Shown here piece after piece: positions 45,770 to 54,390 of a stretch of 64,000 nucleotides of DNA. The notes beneath the pieces are model-generated. The model was not told the origin of the DNA, searched no databases, and saw only the letters and a list, made by a program, of their open reading frames with translations. Numbering within the stretch: position 1 is the first letter of the stretch; the number at the start of each line of letters is the position of its first letter. Origin of the DNA: UBA2589 sp965223235. GTDB lineage: Bacteria > Gemmatimonadota > Gemmatimonadetes > Longimicrobiales > Gaopeijiaceae. A program made the position numbers and the translations under genes. The stretch lies in NCBI GenBank assembly GCA_965223235.1, contig CBDCVV010000016.1:207646-271645 (forward strand). Direction: 5' to 3'.

Positions 45770-47054
45770 AGACGAGCCCTCTGCGGAGCGCCGGAAAGTA
45801 CGCTCCCAGGGTAAGGGCTCGTGCCACGACATAGACGATGAAGGCCACCCAGAGTCCGTGATTCCCCCAGCGGGGCGACAAGGCGGAGGATAGGGCCAAG
45901 AAGAAGAGGCACGAGGCGGCACTCGCGTTTCTCATGGCCCGAGTTCCGGTCGCACCGATGAAGATGCCGTCGAGCTGGAAGGCTGCGAACGACAGCGAGA
46001 TGTACACGACGGCGTAGGGGAGAAAGAGTCGGGCCGCGCTCCGCACCGCTTCCAGGTCGGTGAGAAGATGGATGGCCCACCCTCCCCCCAAGAGCGCGAA
46101 GAGACCGAGTCCGATCGCGCTGACCGCGGCGAGCTCGAAGCTGGTGCGAACGGTTTGATCGAAGCTTCGCAGGGCACCTCTGCCGACGGCCCTTCCCACC
46201 AGGATCTCCGTCGCGTGCGCGTAGCCGTCCAAGAGGTACGCGGACAGCGTCACCAGCTGCAGGAGTACGTGGTTGGCGGCGAGTAGGTCGTCACCGAATC
46301 GAGCACCCTGATCGGTGAACCAAGCGAAGCCCAGGAGGAGGAAGAGCGTGCGCACCATGATGTCGGCATTCGCGCCGATGGTCTCGCGTGCGCGAGAGCG
46401 ATCGAGGATCCGATCCCAAGGCAGGAATGGCTCTCCGTCTTGGTGACCCTCACGGAGAACGTGCACGAGTAGTGCCAACGCGACGAAGAGTGTGACCCAC
46501 TCGGCGATCGCCGTCCCGATTGCGATGCCGGGCACCCCCCATCCCAAGACCCCCGCAAAGAGTAGATCGAGAGCGATGTTCAGGCCGTTCAGAACGAGCT
46601 GGGTCACGAGGAGGTGGCGCGTCTTCCCTAGCCCGACGAAGCCACCGAGAATCGCGAACGTCCCGAGGGTTGCCGGCGCCCCCCAGATTCGGAGGTCGAA
46701 GTAGGCTTGCGTCATCGCCTCGACCTCGGGCGTAGCGTTCAAGAGGCCGAGGGCGAGCGCGATGATCGGTGCCCGAACGAGCCATAGGCACACGCCGATA
46801 CACACGCCCATGAGCAGCGCTCTGGCTATCGCGGCTCTCGCCTCGGCGGACTCCCCGGCACCGCTCGCTTGTGCCGTGAAGCCGGTGGTGCCCATCCGTA
46901 AGAAGCCGAAGCTCCAATAGACGAACGAGAAGACGATGCCCCCGAGAGCCACGGCTCCCAGGTCGACGACGTCGCCGGTGTTGCCGATGACGGCTGTATC
47001 TACCAGGCCGAGAAGGGGGACCGCGGTATTCGCGACGACGATGGGCCACGCCAG
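45741..47054 (-). CDS. MATE-family efflux transporter (DinF-like), non-canonical start
   Basis: A Na+/H+-coupled multidrug antiporter of the DinF branch: LGLVDTAVIG, GGIVFSFVYWSFGFLRMGTTGFTAQASG and RIWGAPATLGTFAILGGFVGLGKTRHLL are diagnostic. Twelve helices are expected. A conventional start exists only at GTG 46952, which would cut the first helix and the conserved LGLVDTAVIG block. The frame is open upstream, but no ATG, GTG or TTG occurs before an in-frame TGA at about 47157. I place the start at CTG 47054 (giving AWPIVVANTAVPLLGLVDT), eleven bases after GGAGGG; GTA 47078 is another option. A 16-bp palindrome (ACGCCTCCGGAGGCGT, 47084-47099) lies just upstream. Downstream it overlaps the DUF5916 gene end by 29 bases. 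Confidence 0.85.
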   Translation of the reverse strand: MAWPIVVANTAVPLLGLVDTAVIGNTGDVVDLGAVALGGIVFSFVYWSFGFLRMGTTGFTAQASGAGESAEARAAIARALLMGVCIGVCLWLVRAPIIALALGLLNATPEVEAMTQAYFDLRIWGAPATLGTFAILGGFVGLGKTRHLLVTQLVLNGLNIALDLLFAGVLGWGVPGIAIGTAIAEWVTLFVALALLVHVLREGHQDGEPFLPWDRILDRSRARETIGANADIMVRTLFLLLGFAWFTDQGARFGDDLLAANHVLLQLVTLSAYLLDGYAHATEILVGRAVGRGALRSFDQTVRTSFELAAVSAIGLGLFALLGGGWAIHLLTDLEAVRSAARLFLPYAVVYISLSFAAFQLDGIFIGATGTRAMRNASAASCLFFLALSSALSPRWGNHGLWVAFIVYVVARALTLGAYFPALRRGLVSTASPGRSP

Positions 47055-47142
47055 GTGAAGGACGGCCCTCCGGTCTACGGGGGACGCCTCCGGAGGCGTG
47101 AGCCCGCTGGGGCCGCCTTCAGCCCCCGGCTCGTCGGGGCTT

Positions 47143-48042
47143 CTAGCGACTATCCGTCAACCGCTGGCTCAGCTCACGCAACCGCCGGCGAGACTCGAGG
47201 TCGTAGGCCTGCTCGTGCGCCCGATCCGGGACGAGCTGATTGAAGAATTGGCCGCCGTCCACGTCGCCGAGTATGAGCTGCATCACCGCGTCGGCGCCCT
47301 CGTCGATCGTCGCCCGAGGTCGCACTCCTAGCCGTTGCACCATACCTGTCGGCATGTACGTCGCTGGGTGGAGCGCATTCACGGTCACGCCCAGACTTCC
47401 CAGTTCTTCATGCAAGTCGAAGGTGTGCCCGACCTGGGCCAGCTTGCTCTGCCCGTACGCTCGACCACCCGAAAAGTCGTTCTCGATCATGACATCGTCC
47501 CAGTCGATGGGAGCGCGTGCGATCGAGGAGACGTTCACGATCCGGGACGGGGCGCTCGCGACGATCCGTTCTTTGAGGAGGTTCGTGAGCAAGAAGGGTG
47601 ACAGATAGTTGACCTGGAACCTGAACTCGTGCCCATCCTCACTGACCCAACGCTCGTCAGGTGCCGAGCCGAAGCCGGCGTTGTTCACGAGCACGTCGAT
47701 CCTGTCGTACTGCTCCAGCACCTGATCGGCGAGCGCCCGAACGTTCTCGAAGGCCGCGAAGTCTGCGGCGACGAAACGTGCCGAGCCCTCGCCCTTGTTG
47801 ATCTGCTCGACTACGGCACGCCCGCGCTCGTGATTCCGACCGTGCACGATCACGTGCCAACCCAAGTCGCCCATTCGAATCGCGACCTCGCGGCCGAGGC
47901 CGCTCGTCGAACCGGTGACCATGATGACGCGCTGGCCATCTGCAGGTCCTTCGTCGTCTTGTGCGCTCGAAGGCGTGGCCAAAATCGCGAGCGATGCCAC
48001 GAGGCTCGAGGCGACGAATAAGGTGTCGGCGAGGCGGCTCAT
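47143..48042 (-). CDS. Short-chain dehydrogenase/reductase with N-terminal signal peptide
   Basis: 299 residues from ATG 48042 (GGAGG four bases upstream; the long frame beyond it is antisense to another gene). Rossmann motif VTGSTSGLGREVA, NNAG in VNNAGFG, catalytic Ser in IVNVSSIARA and Y-x-x-x-K in RAYGQSKLAQ. The whole fold is preceded by a 30-residue hydrophobic leader ending in ILATPSSAQ, which looks like a Sec signal. SDRs need NAD(P), which is not freely available outside the cytoplasm, so the leader could instead be a membrane anchor. Resembles the retinol-dehydrogenase/WW-oxidoreductase subgroup. Divergent from the sulfite-oxidase-like gene. Confidence 0.85.
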   Translation of the reverse strand: MSRLADTLFVASSLVASLAILATPSSAQDDEGPADGQRVIMVTGSTSGLGREVAIRMGDLGWHVIVHGRNHERGRAVVEQINKGEGSARFVAADFAAFENVRALADQVLEQYDRIDVLVNNAGFGSAPDERWVSEDGHEFRFQVNYLSPFLLTNLLKERIVASAPSRIVNVSSIARAPIDWDDVMIENDFSGGRAYGQSKLAQVGHTFDLHEELGSLGVTVNALHPATYMPTGMVQRLGVRPRATIDEGADAVMQLILGDVDGGQFFNQLVPDRAHEQAYDLESRRRLRELSQRLTDSR

Positions 48043-48183
48043 GCGTCCTCCGTGGGGCGAGCTCGATTCCGAAGTAGGGCGAAACCAATCGGCATCGCTG
48101 GCCGATCGCAATACCCGACTGTCGCGGGGAAGGGTCGTCTCCCACATTCGCGACGCCCAACTCTTTGTCCGGAGTGAGCTGGA

Positions 48184-49365
48184 ATGACGGATCCTCGCGC
48201 CTTGTACGGCCTTTCGAATGAGCCTGTTCACCCGTCTCGTCGCGAGGCCCTTCGGCGCGGTGCCGGCGTCGCGAGCGTCGCGGTGCTTTTCCCCTCGGAA
48301 GTCGCAGAGCGCCTCATGCAGGTAGGCGCCCAAGATGCGGTCATCCCCTGGACGAACGCGCCGCCAGCGGGGGGACGTGCGAATACGCTCGATTGGGCTG
48401 GGCTTACCGAGTGGGTTACTCCGACTGCGGATCTCTTCAGCGTAGGTCACTACGGCACCCCGGAGCTCGAAGCCGACGAGTGGCGTCTCGAGGTTGCGGG
48501 AATGGTGCGCACTCCTCGCACCTTCACCCTCGACGAGATCAAAGCTCGCCCCCGCGAGTCGGTCACCATGCTCATGGAGTGCGCGGGCAACCGCGGCTTT
48601 GCCACGTTCATGGGAGCGGTCCACAACGCGACGTGGGCCGGAGCTCCGCTGGGCCCACTCCTCGAGGAGCTCGGCATCGAGGATGGGGGCATAGAAGTCG
48701 TCTTCTTCGGGGCCGATACGGGGATGGAGACGATCCGAGATACCGAGGTGGAACAGCACTTCGCTCGGAGCATGACGGTCGCAGATGCGACCGATGCGGG
48801 GGTCATCTTGGCCTACGAGGTGAATGGGGAGCCGCTTCCCGTTGGGAATGGATTCCCCCTCCGCTTGATCGCCCCCGGGTGGTACGGTGTTGCGAATGTG
48901 AAGTGGCTGACCCGAATCGAGGTTCGCGACACGCGTTACATGGGCAAGTTCATGGCTCGTGACTACGTCACGCTTCGACTGGAAGGGTCGGAGGCAGATG
49001 GGAGTTGGACCGAGACCTCGGTGGGGCGGACCAACCTCAACTCGATTGCGGCCAAGGCGGTGCGCACCGGGAGTGGCGTCCGGATCCACGGGGCGGCGTG
49101 GGGAAAGCCGGTGTCACGGGTCGAAGTCCGCATTGACGACGGTCCCTGGCGGGAGGCAGTGCTCGGTCGCGGTCTGGAGGACGCCCACACGTGGACGTTC
49201 TGGCACCTCGATTGGGACGCGCCGTCGGGTGACCACACCGTGACGTCCCGCGCCATCGGTGTCGACGGTGAAGTCCAGCCGTCTCCGGAAGACCCGGAGC
49301 TCGTCCAGAAGATCACCTACTGGGAGAGCAATGGGACCGTGACTCGGGAGATCACGATCCCCTGA
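48184..49365 (+). CDS. Sulfite-oxidase-family molybdopterin enzyme with Tat signal
   Basis: 393 residues. A twin-arginine signal (SRREALRRGAGVASVAVLF) indicates folded export. The molybdopterin domain has the Mo-ligand Cys133 in LMECAGNRGF, preceded by the DxW-type core EADEWRLEVAGMVRTPRTFTLDEI. The C-terminal domain is the Mo-co dimerisation domain (NSIAAKAVRTGSGVRIHGAAWG). It should oxidise sulfite or a related oxyanion/sulfoxide in the periplasm; the haem domain of vertebrate enzymes is absent, as in SorA. It is not next to the sulfur operon at 32905-35722, but the two could act on the same sulfite pool. ATG 48184 is the only sensible start. Confidence 0.88.
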   Translation: MTDPRALYGLSNEPVHPSRREALRRGAGVASVAVLFPSEVAERLMQVGAQDAVIPWTNAPPAGGRANTLDWAGLTEWVTPTADLFSVGHYGTPELEADEWRLEVAGMVRTPRTFTLDEIKARPRESVTMLMECAGNRGFATFMGAVHNATWAGAPLGPLLEELGIEDGGIEVVFFGADTGMETIRDTEVEQHFARSMTVADATDAGVILAYEVNGEPLPVGNGFPLRLIAPGWYGVANVKWLTRIEVRDTRYMGKFMARDYVTLRLEGSEADGSWTETSVGRTNLNSIAAKAVRTGSGVRIHGAAWGKPVSRVEVRIDDGPWREAVLGRGLEDAHTWTFWHLDWDAPSGDHTVTSRAIGVDGEVQPSPEDPELVQKITYWESNGTVTREITIP

Positions 49366-49385
49366 GTGATCTGCCGCGTGCGGCT

Positions 49386-52034
49386 GTGGACGGAGACGGC
49401 CGTCCGCCGCTCGGAGAGATGCGCTTCCGGTGGCCGTGGCGGGAGTACCAACGCCGTGTCCTCGATACGGTGGACGCTCATCTCTCCGATGGTCGACTCC
49501 ACATTGTGGCAGCACCAGGGGCGGGAAAGACGTCGTTGGGCCTCGAAGTGTTTCGCCGTTTGGCCCGGCCTACACTCGTCCTCGCTCCGACCTTGACGAT
49601 TCGCGATCAGTGGATCCAACGGCTTGATGACTTCTTGGGCGCCGAGCGAACCGGACCGCCGTCGTGGGCATCTTCCCGACTCGACGCACCGGCGTTCTTC
49701 ACGGCGAGCACCTATCAAGCGCTTCTCATGCGGTCGCGAGCAGACCGGCGCAGACCGGGAGGCGCAGCGACGAAGGATGATGATCGCGCCACATCGGAGC
49801 CGACGTCGCACGACGTGCACACACTCGCGGACCATCTTCGGCGGGCATCGATCGGGACACTCATTCTCGACGAGGCTCACCACCTAACCCGGGCTTGGTG
49901 GCGTGCGCTGGAGGAGGTCGTCGCCGCACTTCCGGACGTATGCTTGGTCTCACTAACCGCCACTCCCCCTTACGATGCGACCGGTCACCACTGGCAACGG
50001 TACGAGCGGCTTTGCGGCCCCATAGACGAAGAGGTGGCCACCCCTGAGTTGGTCGGCGCGGGCACACTCTGTCCCCACCAGGACTTCCTCTACGCCGTCA
50101 CTCCGTCGGAGCAAGAGGCCGATGCGGTCACAGGTCACGACGCTCGTGTGAGACGGATGCTGGCCGAGCTCCTCGACGACCCACAGCTCCACTCCGCGGT
50201 TGATGCTCACCCTTGGCTGGTCGCAGAGCCGCCGATCGAAGAGGTATTGGACGATCCTCCACTCGCGTTTGCGCTCCTCAGCTACGCGAGGGCAACAGGA
50301 TCCGGCGATACCACGGGCCTGGCGGCGGCGCTCAGTGTGGTAGGTGAACCCCTTCCCCCGCTCGACCTGGATCGGTGGGAGGTGCTACTGAGCGCGAGGC
50401 TGTTCGGTCAGAGCTTCCGTGTCTTGGACGAGTCCGGGCACGAAGCATCGAGGAAGAGCCTAGCGAGGCGACTGAGGGGGGAGGGGTTGCTTTGGCGGCG
50501 GTCCCTGCGGTTCGCGACCTCGCCAGAGGTTGATCGTGCGCTCTCGCGGAGTGAGGCGAAGGTGCAGGGATGTGTCGAGATCAATGCAGTAGAACGAGCG
50601 GTGCGCGGCGAAGCTCTGCGCCAAGTCTATCTGTTGGATTTTATCCGCGACGACGGTCTCCATGAGCCCCCGGGTCAGGCGGTTCGCGACTTGGGCGCCT
50701 TCCCGGTGTTCGACGCTCTGCGAGCGGAAGACGTCGCCCTGCTTACGGGTCGTGTGGCTGCGATCCATGAATCACGCGTCCCACTTCTGGGAGATGTGGT
50801 CGACGGAGCGAGGATCACGCCTCTTCCCCATCGCAACGGGTGGGTGCAGATCAGTGGGGTGACATCTGGCGAGCTCGTCCGCGAGATATCGCGCCTTCTC
50901 GAGGAAGGGGAGGTGCGGGTGCTGGTGGGTACGCGCGGCCTGCTCGGAGAAGGGTGGGATGCCCCGGTCGTGAACTCAGTCGTCCTGGCGAGCTATGTAG
51001 GAGCTTTCGTCTCCACCAATCAGATGAGAGGACGCGGCATTCGGTCCATCCCGGATCGCCCTGACAAGGTGTCTAGTGTGTGGCACCTGGTTGCGATGCA
51101 GTTCGGATCGCTCGCAGGATCCCGAGACATGGATCTGCTTCGTGCCCGTTTCCGAGGGTTCGTGGGCCCTTCCGCCGATGGGAGGGCGATCGAGTCTGGG
51201 ATCGAGCGGCTGCATGCTCCCCCGCTCGAGCAAGCGAGCGACATCGAGAGCTTCAACCGCGAGTTCGTCGAGCGCTTGGGACGCCTTTCCGATGTGGCGG
51301 GGGCTTGGCGCGGAGCGATCGAGTCGGCGGAGGTGGGACGAGTTGTACCTACCGTGTCGTTTCGAACCGCTCCGAGCGTTCGGTCAGTCGTATTGAAGAA
51401 GACGCTGCGGGTAGTGTTGGTGGAGCTCGGATGGGCTTCGCTGTTTGCTGCTGGGAGCTTGTTGCGAGCGGTCACGGCCCCCGTGGGCACGGCGGTGATG
51501 ATCGGAGCCGCGTTGCCTGCGCTCTTTCTTCTCCCGAAGCTCGTTCGCGCGGGACGTCTAGCGCTTCGTCATCTGCCAGTCGACGGCAGCGTCCGGCATA
51601 TAGCGGAGGCGGTCGCCGAGGCATTGAGCGAGGGTGGCCTTCTCGACGACCCTCCAATCGAGGTACACGTCGAGCGAGACCGAAGTGGGGTGATCCTGGT
51701 TTCCCCGAACGGCGGTTCGTTCCGGGATCAGTCGGTGTTCACCAATGCGGTCCTCGAAGTCTTCGCTCCCATCGAGAATCCGCGGTATCTGATCTCACGG
51801 AAACCGCGTCGTAATCCACAGGGTCGTAGGGACTATCATGCGGTACCCGTCGTCCTCGGCCGGAACAAAGAGCTGGCCGAGATCTTCCATCGTGCCTGGC
51901 TACGGAGGGTCGGCTTCGGCGATTTGATCTACACGAGACAAGAAGGTGGACGCCGCCTGCTGCTCGAAGCGAGGTCATTGTCGTTCGCGAGTCGCTTCGA
52001 CGAAGGGGGGCGGCGTCAGGAACGTTGGAGGTGA
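49386..52034 (+). CDS. Unusual SF2 (DEAH) helicase with two C-terminal membrane helices
   Basis: 882 residues. Helicase motifs: Walker A AAPGAGKTS (Lys48), DEAH at 162-165 (LILDEAHHL), TATP at 191-194, motif V-like GTRGLLGEGWDAP (515-527) and motif VI QMRGRGIRSIP (from 546), all in a ResIII/UvrB-type ATPase. After it come two hydrophobic helices (about 674-695 and 699-720). A C-terminal domain then follows, with blocks NPRYLISRKPRRNPQGRRDYHAVPVVLG and FGDLIYTRQEGGRRLLLEARSLSFASRF. This suggests a membrane-anchored nucleic-acid translocase. I know of similar uncharacterised bacterial proteins but no assigned function. The start is GTG 49386, or the ATG twelve codons later with GGAG upstream. 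It is 20 bases after the sulfite-oxidase-like gene; no nuclease or methylase is adjacent. Confidence 0.85.
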   Translation: MDGDGRPPLGEMRFRWPWREYQRRVLDTVDAHLSDGRLHIVAAPGAGKTSLGLEVFRRLARPTLVLAPTLTIRDQWIQRLDDFLGAERTGPPSWASSRLDAPAFFTASTYQALLMRSRADRRRPGGAATKDDDRATSEPTSHDVHTLADHLRRASIGTLILDEAHHLTRAWWRALEEVVAALPDVCLVSLTATPPYDATGHHWQRYERLCGPIDEEVATPELVGAGTLCPHQDFLYAVTPSEQEADAVTGHDARVRRMLAELLDDPQLHSAVDAHPWLVAEPPIEEVLDDPPLAFALLSYARATGSGDTTGLAAALSVVGEPLPPLDLDRWEVLLSARLFGQSFRVLDESGHEASRKSLARRLRGEGLLWRRSLRFATSPEVDRALSRSEAKVQGCVEINAVERAVRGEALRQVYLLDFIRDDGLHEPPGQAVRDLGAFPVFDALRAEDVALLTGRVAAIHESRVPLLGDVVDGARITPLPHRNGWVQISGVTSGELVREISRLLEEGEVRVLVGTRGLLGEGWDAPVVNSVVLASYVGAFVSTNQMRGRGIRSIPDRPDKVSSVWHLVAMQFGSLAGSRDMDLLRARFRGFVGPSADGRAIESGIERLHAPPLEQASDIESFNREFVERLGRLSDVAGAWRGAIESAEVGRVVPTVSFRTAPSVRSVVLKKTLRVVLVELGWASLFAAGSLLRAVTAPVGTAVMIGAALPALFLLPKLVRAGRLALRHLPVDGSVRHIAEAVAEALSEGGLLDDPPIEVHVERDRSGVILVSPNGGSFRDQSVFTNAVLEVFAPIENPRYLISRKPRRNPQGRRDYHAVPVVLGRNKELAEIFHRAWLRRVGFGDLIYTRQEGGRRLLLEARSLSFASRFDEGGRRQERWR

Positions 52035-52041
52035 CGGAAGC

Positions 52042-53127
52042 CTACCGCCCAGGGATCTCGGGAGTCGAGACGCTCGGGAGCAGCGCAAAAGGATCGTCCG
52101 CGCGGGGCGCTCGCACCTTCAAGTCGTCGAGGGCAGCGACCAGGTCACCGTCGTGTGTCTCCAGGAACGCATCGAAGCGAGCGAGGCGGTCGTAGTAGCG
52201 GACGCGTGATAGAAGGGTCGCGTTGTTGAGTGGCGTCTGCCGAAAGCCCGCGAAGGTTAGCGATTCCAACTCAGGCGCCACGGTTGTATCGAAGATCTCG
52301 AGCGCGTCCTCGAATACGGGTTGGCGTGCGACGACCTTCTCGCTCGGCGACAGTGCGTCATTGCCGTAGACGGCGTATAGGTCGGCCATGAACGACCCGA
52401 GGAAGTCGCTGAATCGCTGAGCGTCGCGCCACCTCGCGAGGGCTCGCAGGCACTTCACGGAGTCCGGACCACTCCCTTCCCGAGTGCAGAAGAAGCGGGC
52501 CGCCCCGATCCGTCCCACGAAGGTCGCCATGCTCTCGTTGAAGGCCACCTGGCCGGGTACGAAGAGGTGCTGGTGCGTGAGTTCGTGGATGACCGTCGCA
52601 ACGACCTCGACTTCGTCCGTCCGCAAGGCGGACGATAGCACCGGATCGTTGAACCAGCCCAGCGTACTGAACGCTGAGGTCGGACGTACCCAAGTGTCCC
52701 ACCCCTCCGCGTCGAGATCGGCTTGCTCATTGAGCGCACTCTCGAGCGAAAAGTGCCCCTTGTAGGGAACGTGTCCGACGATCGGGAACCACCACGTCTT
52801 CGGCACGAGCCGATCTGGGTATGCGGCCGACACGATCATCGCCAGCGTGTCGCGCTCGAGCTGCGTGAACATCGTGTACGAGTCACCGACGTCGATGCCG
52901 AGTTCCTCCGCGGCAAAGCGGCGAGCCTCGAGCACGTACGAGAGCTTCCCACGAGTACCCGCATCTACCGTCGAGTCGTTCAGCACCGCGTGGATTGGCT
53001 GCCGGGCGCGGAGGATCTGCATCTCTGCGATCCCCGCCTTGACCACGTATACGGGTGAGCATGCCATGCACCCCGCCGCCATCGCGATTGCGACGACGGC
53101 GAGGGCGATTCGGACCCGGCGCTTCAG
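52042..53127 (-). CDS. Zinc aminopeptidase-like lipoprotein (DUF/Aminopep family), probable CTG start
   Basis: 361 residues if it starts at CTG 53127. Lipoprotein signal KRRVRIALAVVAIAMAAGC (a second Cys follows at MAC). The zinc motif is HELTHQHLF with the downstream FNESMATFVGRIGAARF, and upstream SAFSTLGWFNDPVLSS, all typical of the putative aminopeptidase family PF10023. The upstream gene's TAG stop ends four bases before the CTG, and GGAGGGGAG is seven bases away, an ideal site. A GTG at 53172 is in frame but lacks a ribosome site and lies inside the SPFH gene. Function in peptide turnover at the membrane is inferred. Confidence 0.83.
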   Translation of the reverse strand: MKRRVRIALAVVAIAMAAGCMACSPVYVVKAGIAEMQILRARQPIHAVLNDSTVDAGTRGKLSYVLEARRFAAEELGIDVGDSYTMFTQLERDTLAMIVSAAYPDRLVPKTWWFPIVGHVPYKGHFSLESALNEQADLDAEGWDTWVRPTSAFSTLGWFNDPVLSSALRTDEVEVVATVIHELTHQHLFVPGQVAFNESMATFVGRIGAARFFCTREGSGPDSVKCLRALARWRDAQRFSDFLGSFMADLYAVYGNDALSPSEKVVARQPVFEDALEIFDTTVAPELESLTFAGFRQTPLNNATLLSRVRYYDRLARFDAFLETHDGDLVAALDDLKVRAPRADDPFALLPSVSTPEIPGR

Positions 53128-53131
53128 GGGA

Positions 53132-54031
53132 CTACTCCCCTCCGCCGATCGAACGCATGAGCGGCACCCCACCTTCGGTCGGGACGTAGACCACGGATCC
53201 GGGCGGAAGCGTGGCCAGCTGCTCGATGTAGTGGAAGGTCAGATACGCCGGCGTGAGGCCTTCTGCGATGATCGTCTGTGCTTCGGCGATTCCGCGGGCT
53301 TCCTCGACAGCCTGGAGCGCGCGCTCCTGGATAATGGCCGTTTGGAAGCGCTCCTGCTCGACCTGTTGCTCTCGCTCGATTCGCGCCTCGATCGCCTCGC
53401 GTACCCGTGGCGGCGCCTGGACGTCACGCACGAACACGTCGACGACCTGAATCCGGTCCCCCGCCTTGTCTTGAATGGCGGAGCGCATCTCGGCCGCGAT
53501 CTCGCGACGGTCAGGTGAGAAGATCTCGTTGATCGACTTCGTCGCTACGGCGTCCCGCACCCCATTCCTCAATGCGTTGAGCACGATGCTGCTCTTGATC
53601 GTCCGCTCGGTACCGAGCCTCGAGTAGAGGTCGGGCGCTACGGAGCCGTCTAGTTGGAAGAGGATGGCGATTTCGAGCGTGACGTTCAGCTGCTCACTCG
53701 TTTGCGCTTCGATCACCTCGACGCCGCCTCCTTCGGGGAAGCTCTGCTCCCGGACGGACATCTTCTCGATGCTAGCGAGGGGGTTCACCAGATGGACGCC
53801 CTCGTCCAGCGGCACGTCGTCGACCGTTCCGAGGAAGTGCTTTACGCCGACCTCACCGACGGAGATGACGGCGATCATGTTGCTCAGCGCGAGGGCGACC
53901 CCGGCGAACATGAAGCCGTAGCCGGCCAACTTCGACGCGCCGGCTGCGCCGGGTCGGTTCGACGTCGGACCGACGGCGCGGATCATTGCGCCGATCAAGA
54001 TCACGAAGATCGCCAGGATGATGGGAGCCAT
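53132..54031 (-). CDS. SPFH/prohibitin-family membrane protein
   Basis: 299 residues. A short N-terminal helix (PIILAIFVILIGAMIRAVG) and a second one (YGFMFAGVALALSNMIAVISVGEVGV) precede the SPFH domain (GEVGVKHFLGTVDDVPLDEGVHLVNPL). A long coiled coil follows (AIEARIEREQQVEQERFQTAIIQERALQAVEEARGIAEAQ, about 205-245). The C-terminus (PGSVVYVPTEGGVPLM) matches prohibitin-type proteins. These form large membrane rings that organise microdomains or regulate proteases. It is co-transcribed with the aminopeptidase gene four bases downstream, which supports a protease-related role. Confidence 0.88.
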   Translation of the reverse strand: MAPIILAIFVILIGAMIRAVGPTSNRPGAAGASKLAGYGFMFAGVALALSNMIAVISVGEVGVKHFLGTVDDVPLDEGVHLVNPLASIEKMSVREQSFPEGGGVEVIEAQTSEQLNVTLEIAILFQLDGSVAPDLYSRLGTERTIKSSIVLNALRNGVRDAVATKSINEIFSPDRREIAAEMRSAIQDKAGDRIQVVDVFVRDVQAPPRVREAIEARIEREQQVEQERFQTAIIQERALQAVEEARGIAEAQTIIAEGLTPAYLTFHYIEQLATLPPGSVVYVPTEGGVPLMRSIGGGE

Positions 54032-54113
54032 GTGTTCTTCCTCGTCTCGTTCGTCAGCGGTTCATAGTCAGTACGCGTCTATCTGCACCCGTCTTCATCC
54101 CGTCCCAGCCTCC

Positions 54114-54311
54114 TCACTCGTCTCCGAGGTACTGGCGACCCTCGGGGTCGACGGCCACTCGGAGCTCCACCAGATCGACGACCGGCGCGATCTCGCCAGG
54201 AATCTCGTCCGCTGCCGAGCGGAGCGCATGCACTGCATCGTCGGCTTCGACTACGAGCGTGTGATAGCGCTGTCGCGCGCCCCCGTAACGGACCGTGATC
54301 TGATATCGCAT
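54114..54311 (-). CDS. Small conserved-looking protein of unknown function
   Basis: 65 residues: an alpha/beta protein with strands RYQITVRYG and YHTLVVEADD, a helix (AVHALRSAADEIPGEI) and a final strand (VDLVELRVAVDP) ending in EGRQYLGDE. The composition and clean in-frame start (ATG 54311, with CATG shared with the opposite strand) argue that it is real. It is reminiscent of a small ferredoxin-like fold. No family name is assigned. Divergent from the KDO-transferase gene. Confidence 0.55.
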   Translation of the reverse strand: MRYQITVRYGGARQRYHTLVVEADDAVHALRSAADEIPGEIAPVVDLVELRVAVDPEGRQYLGDE

Positions 54312-54390
54312 GGGAAGAATCTACCGACGCGACTTCGCGGGACCTATCCTGCACGATGTCGTACCACCGCCGCTCGGATTTTCTCTCGTG

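Noticed and set aside
48043..49089. An upstream extension of the SDR frame.
   Set aside because: It is antisense to the molybdopterin enzyme gene; the ATG at 48042 has a good ribosome site and begins the leader peptide.
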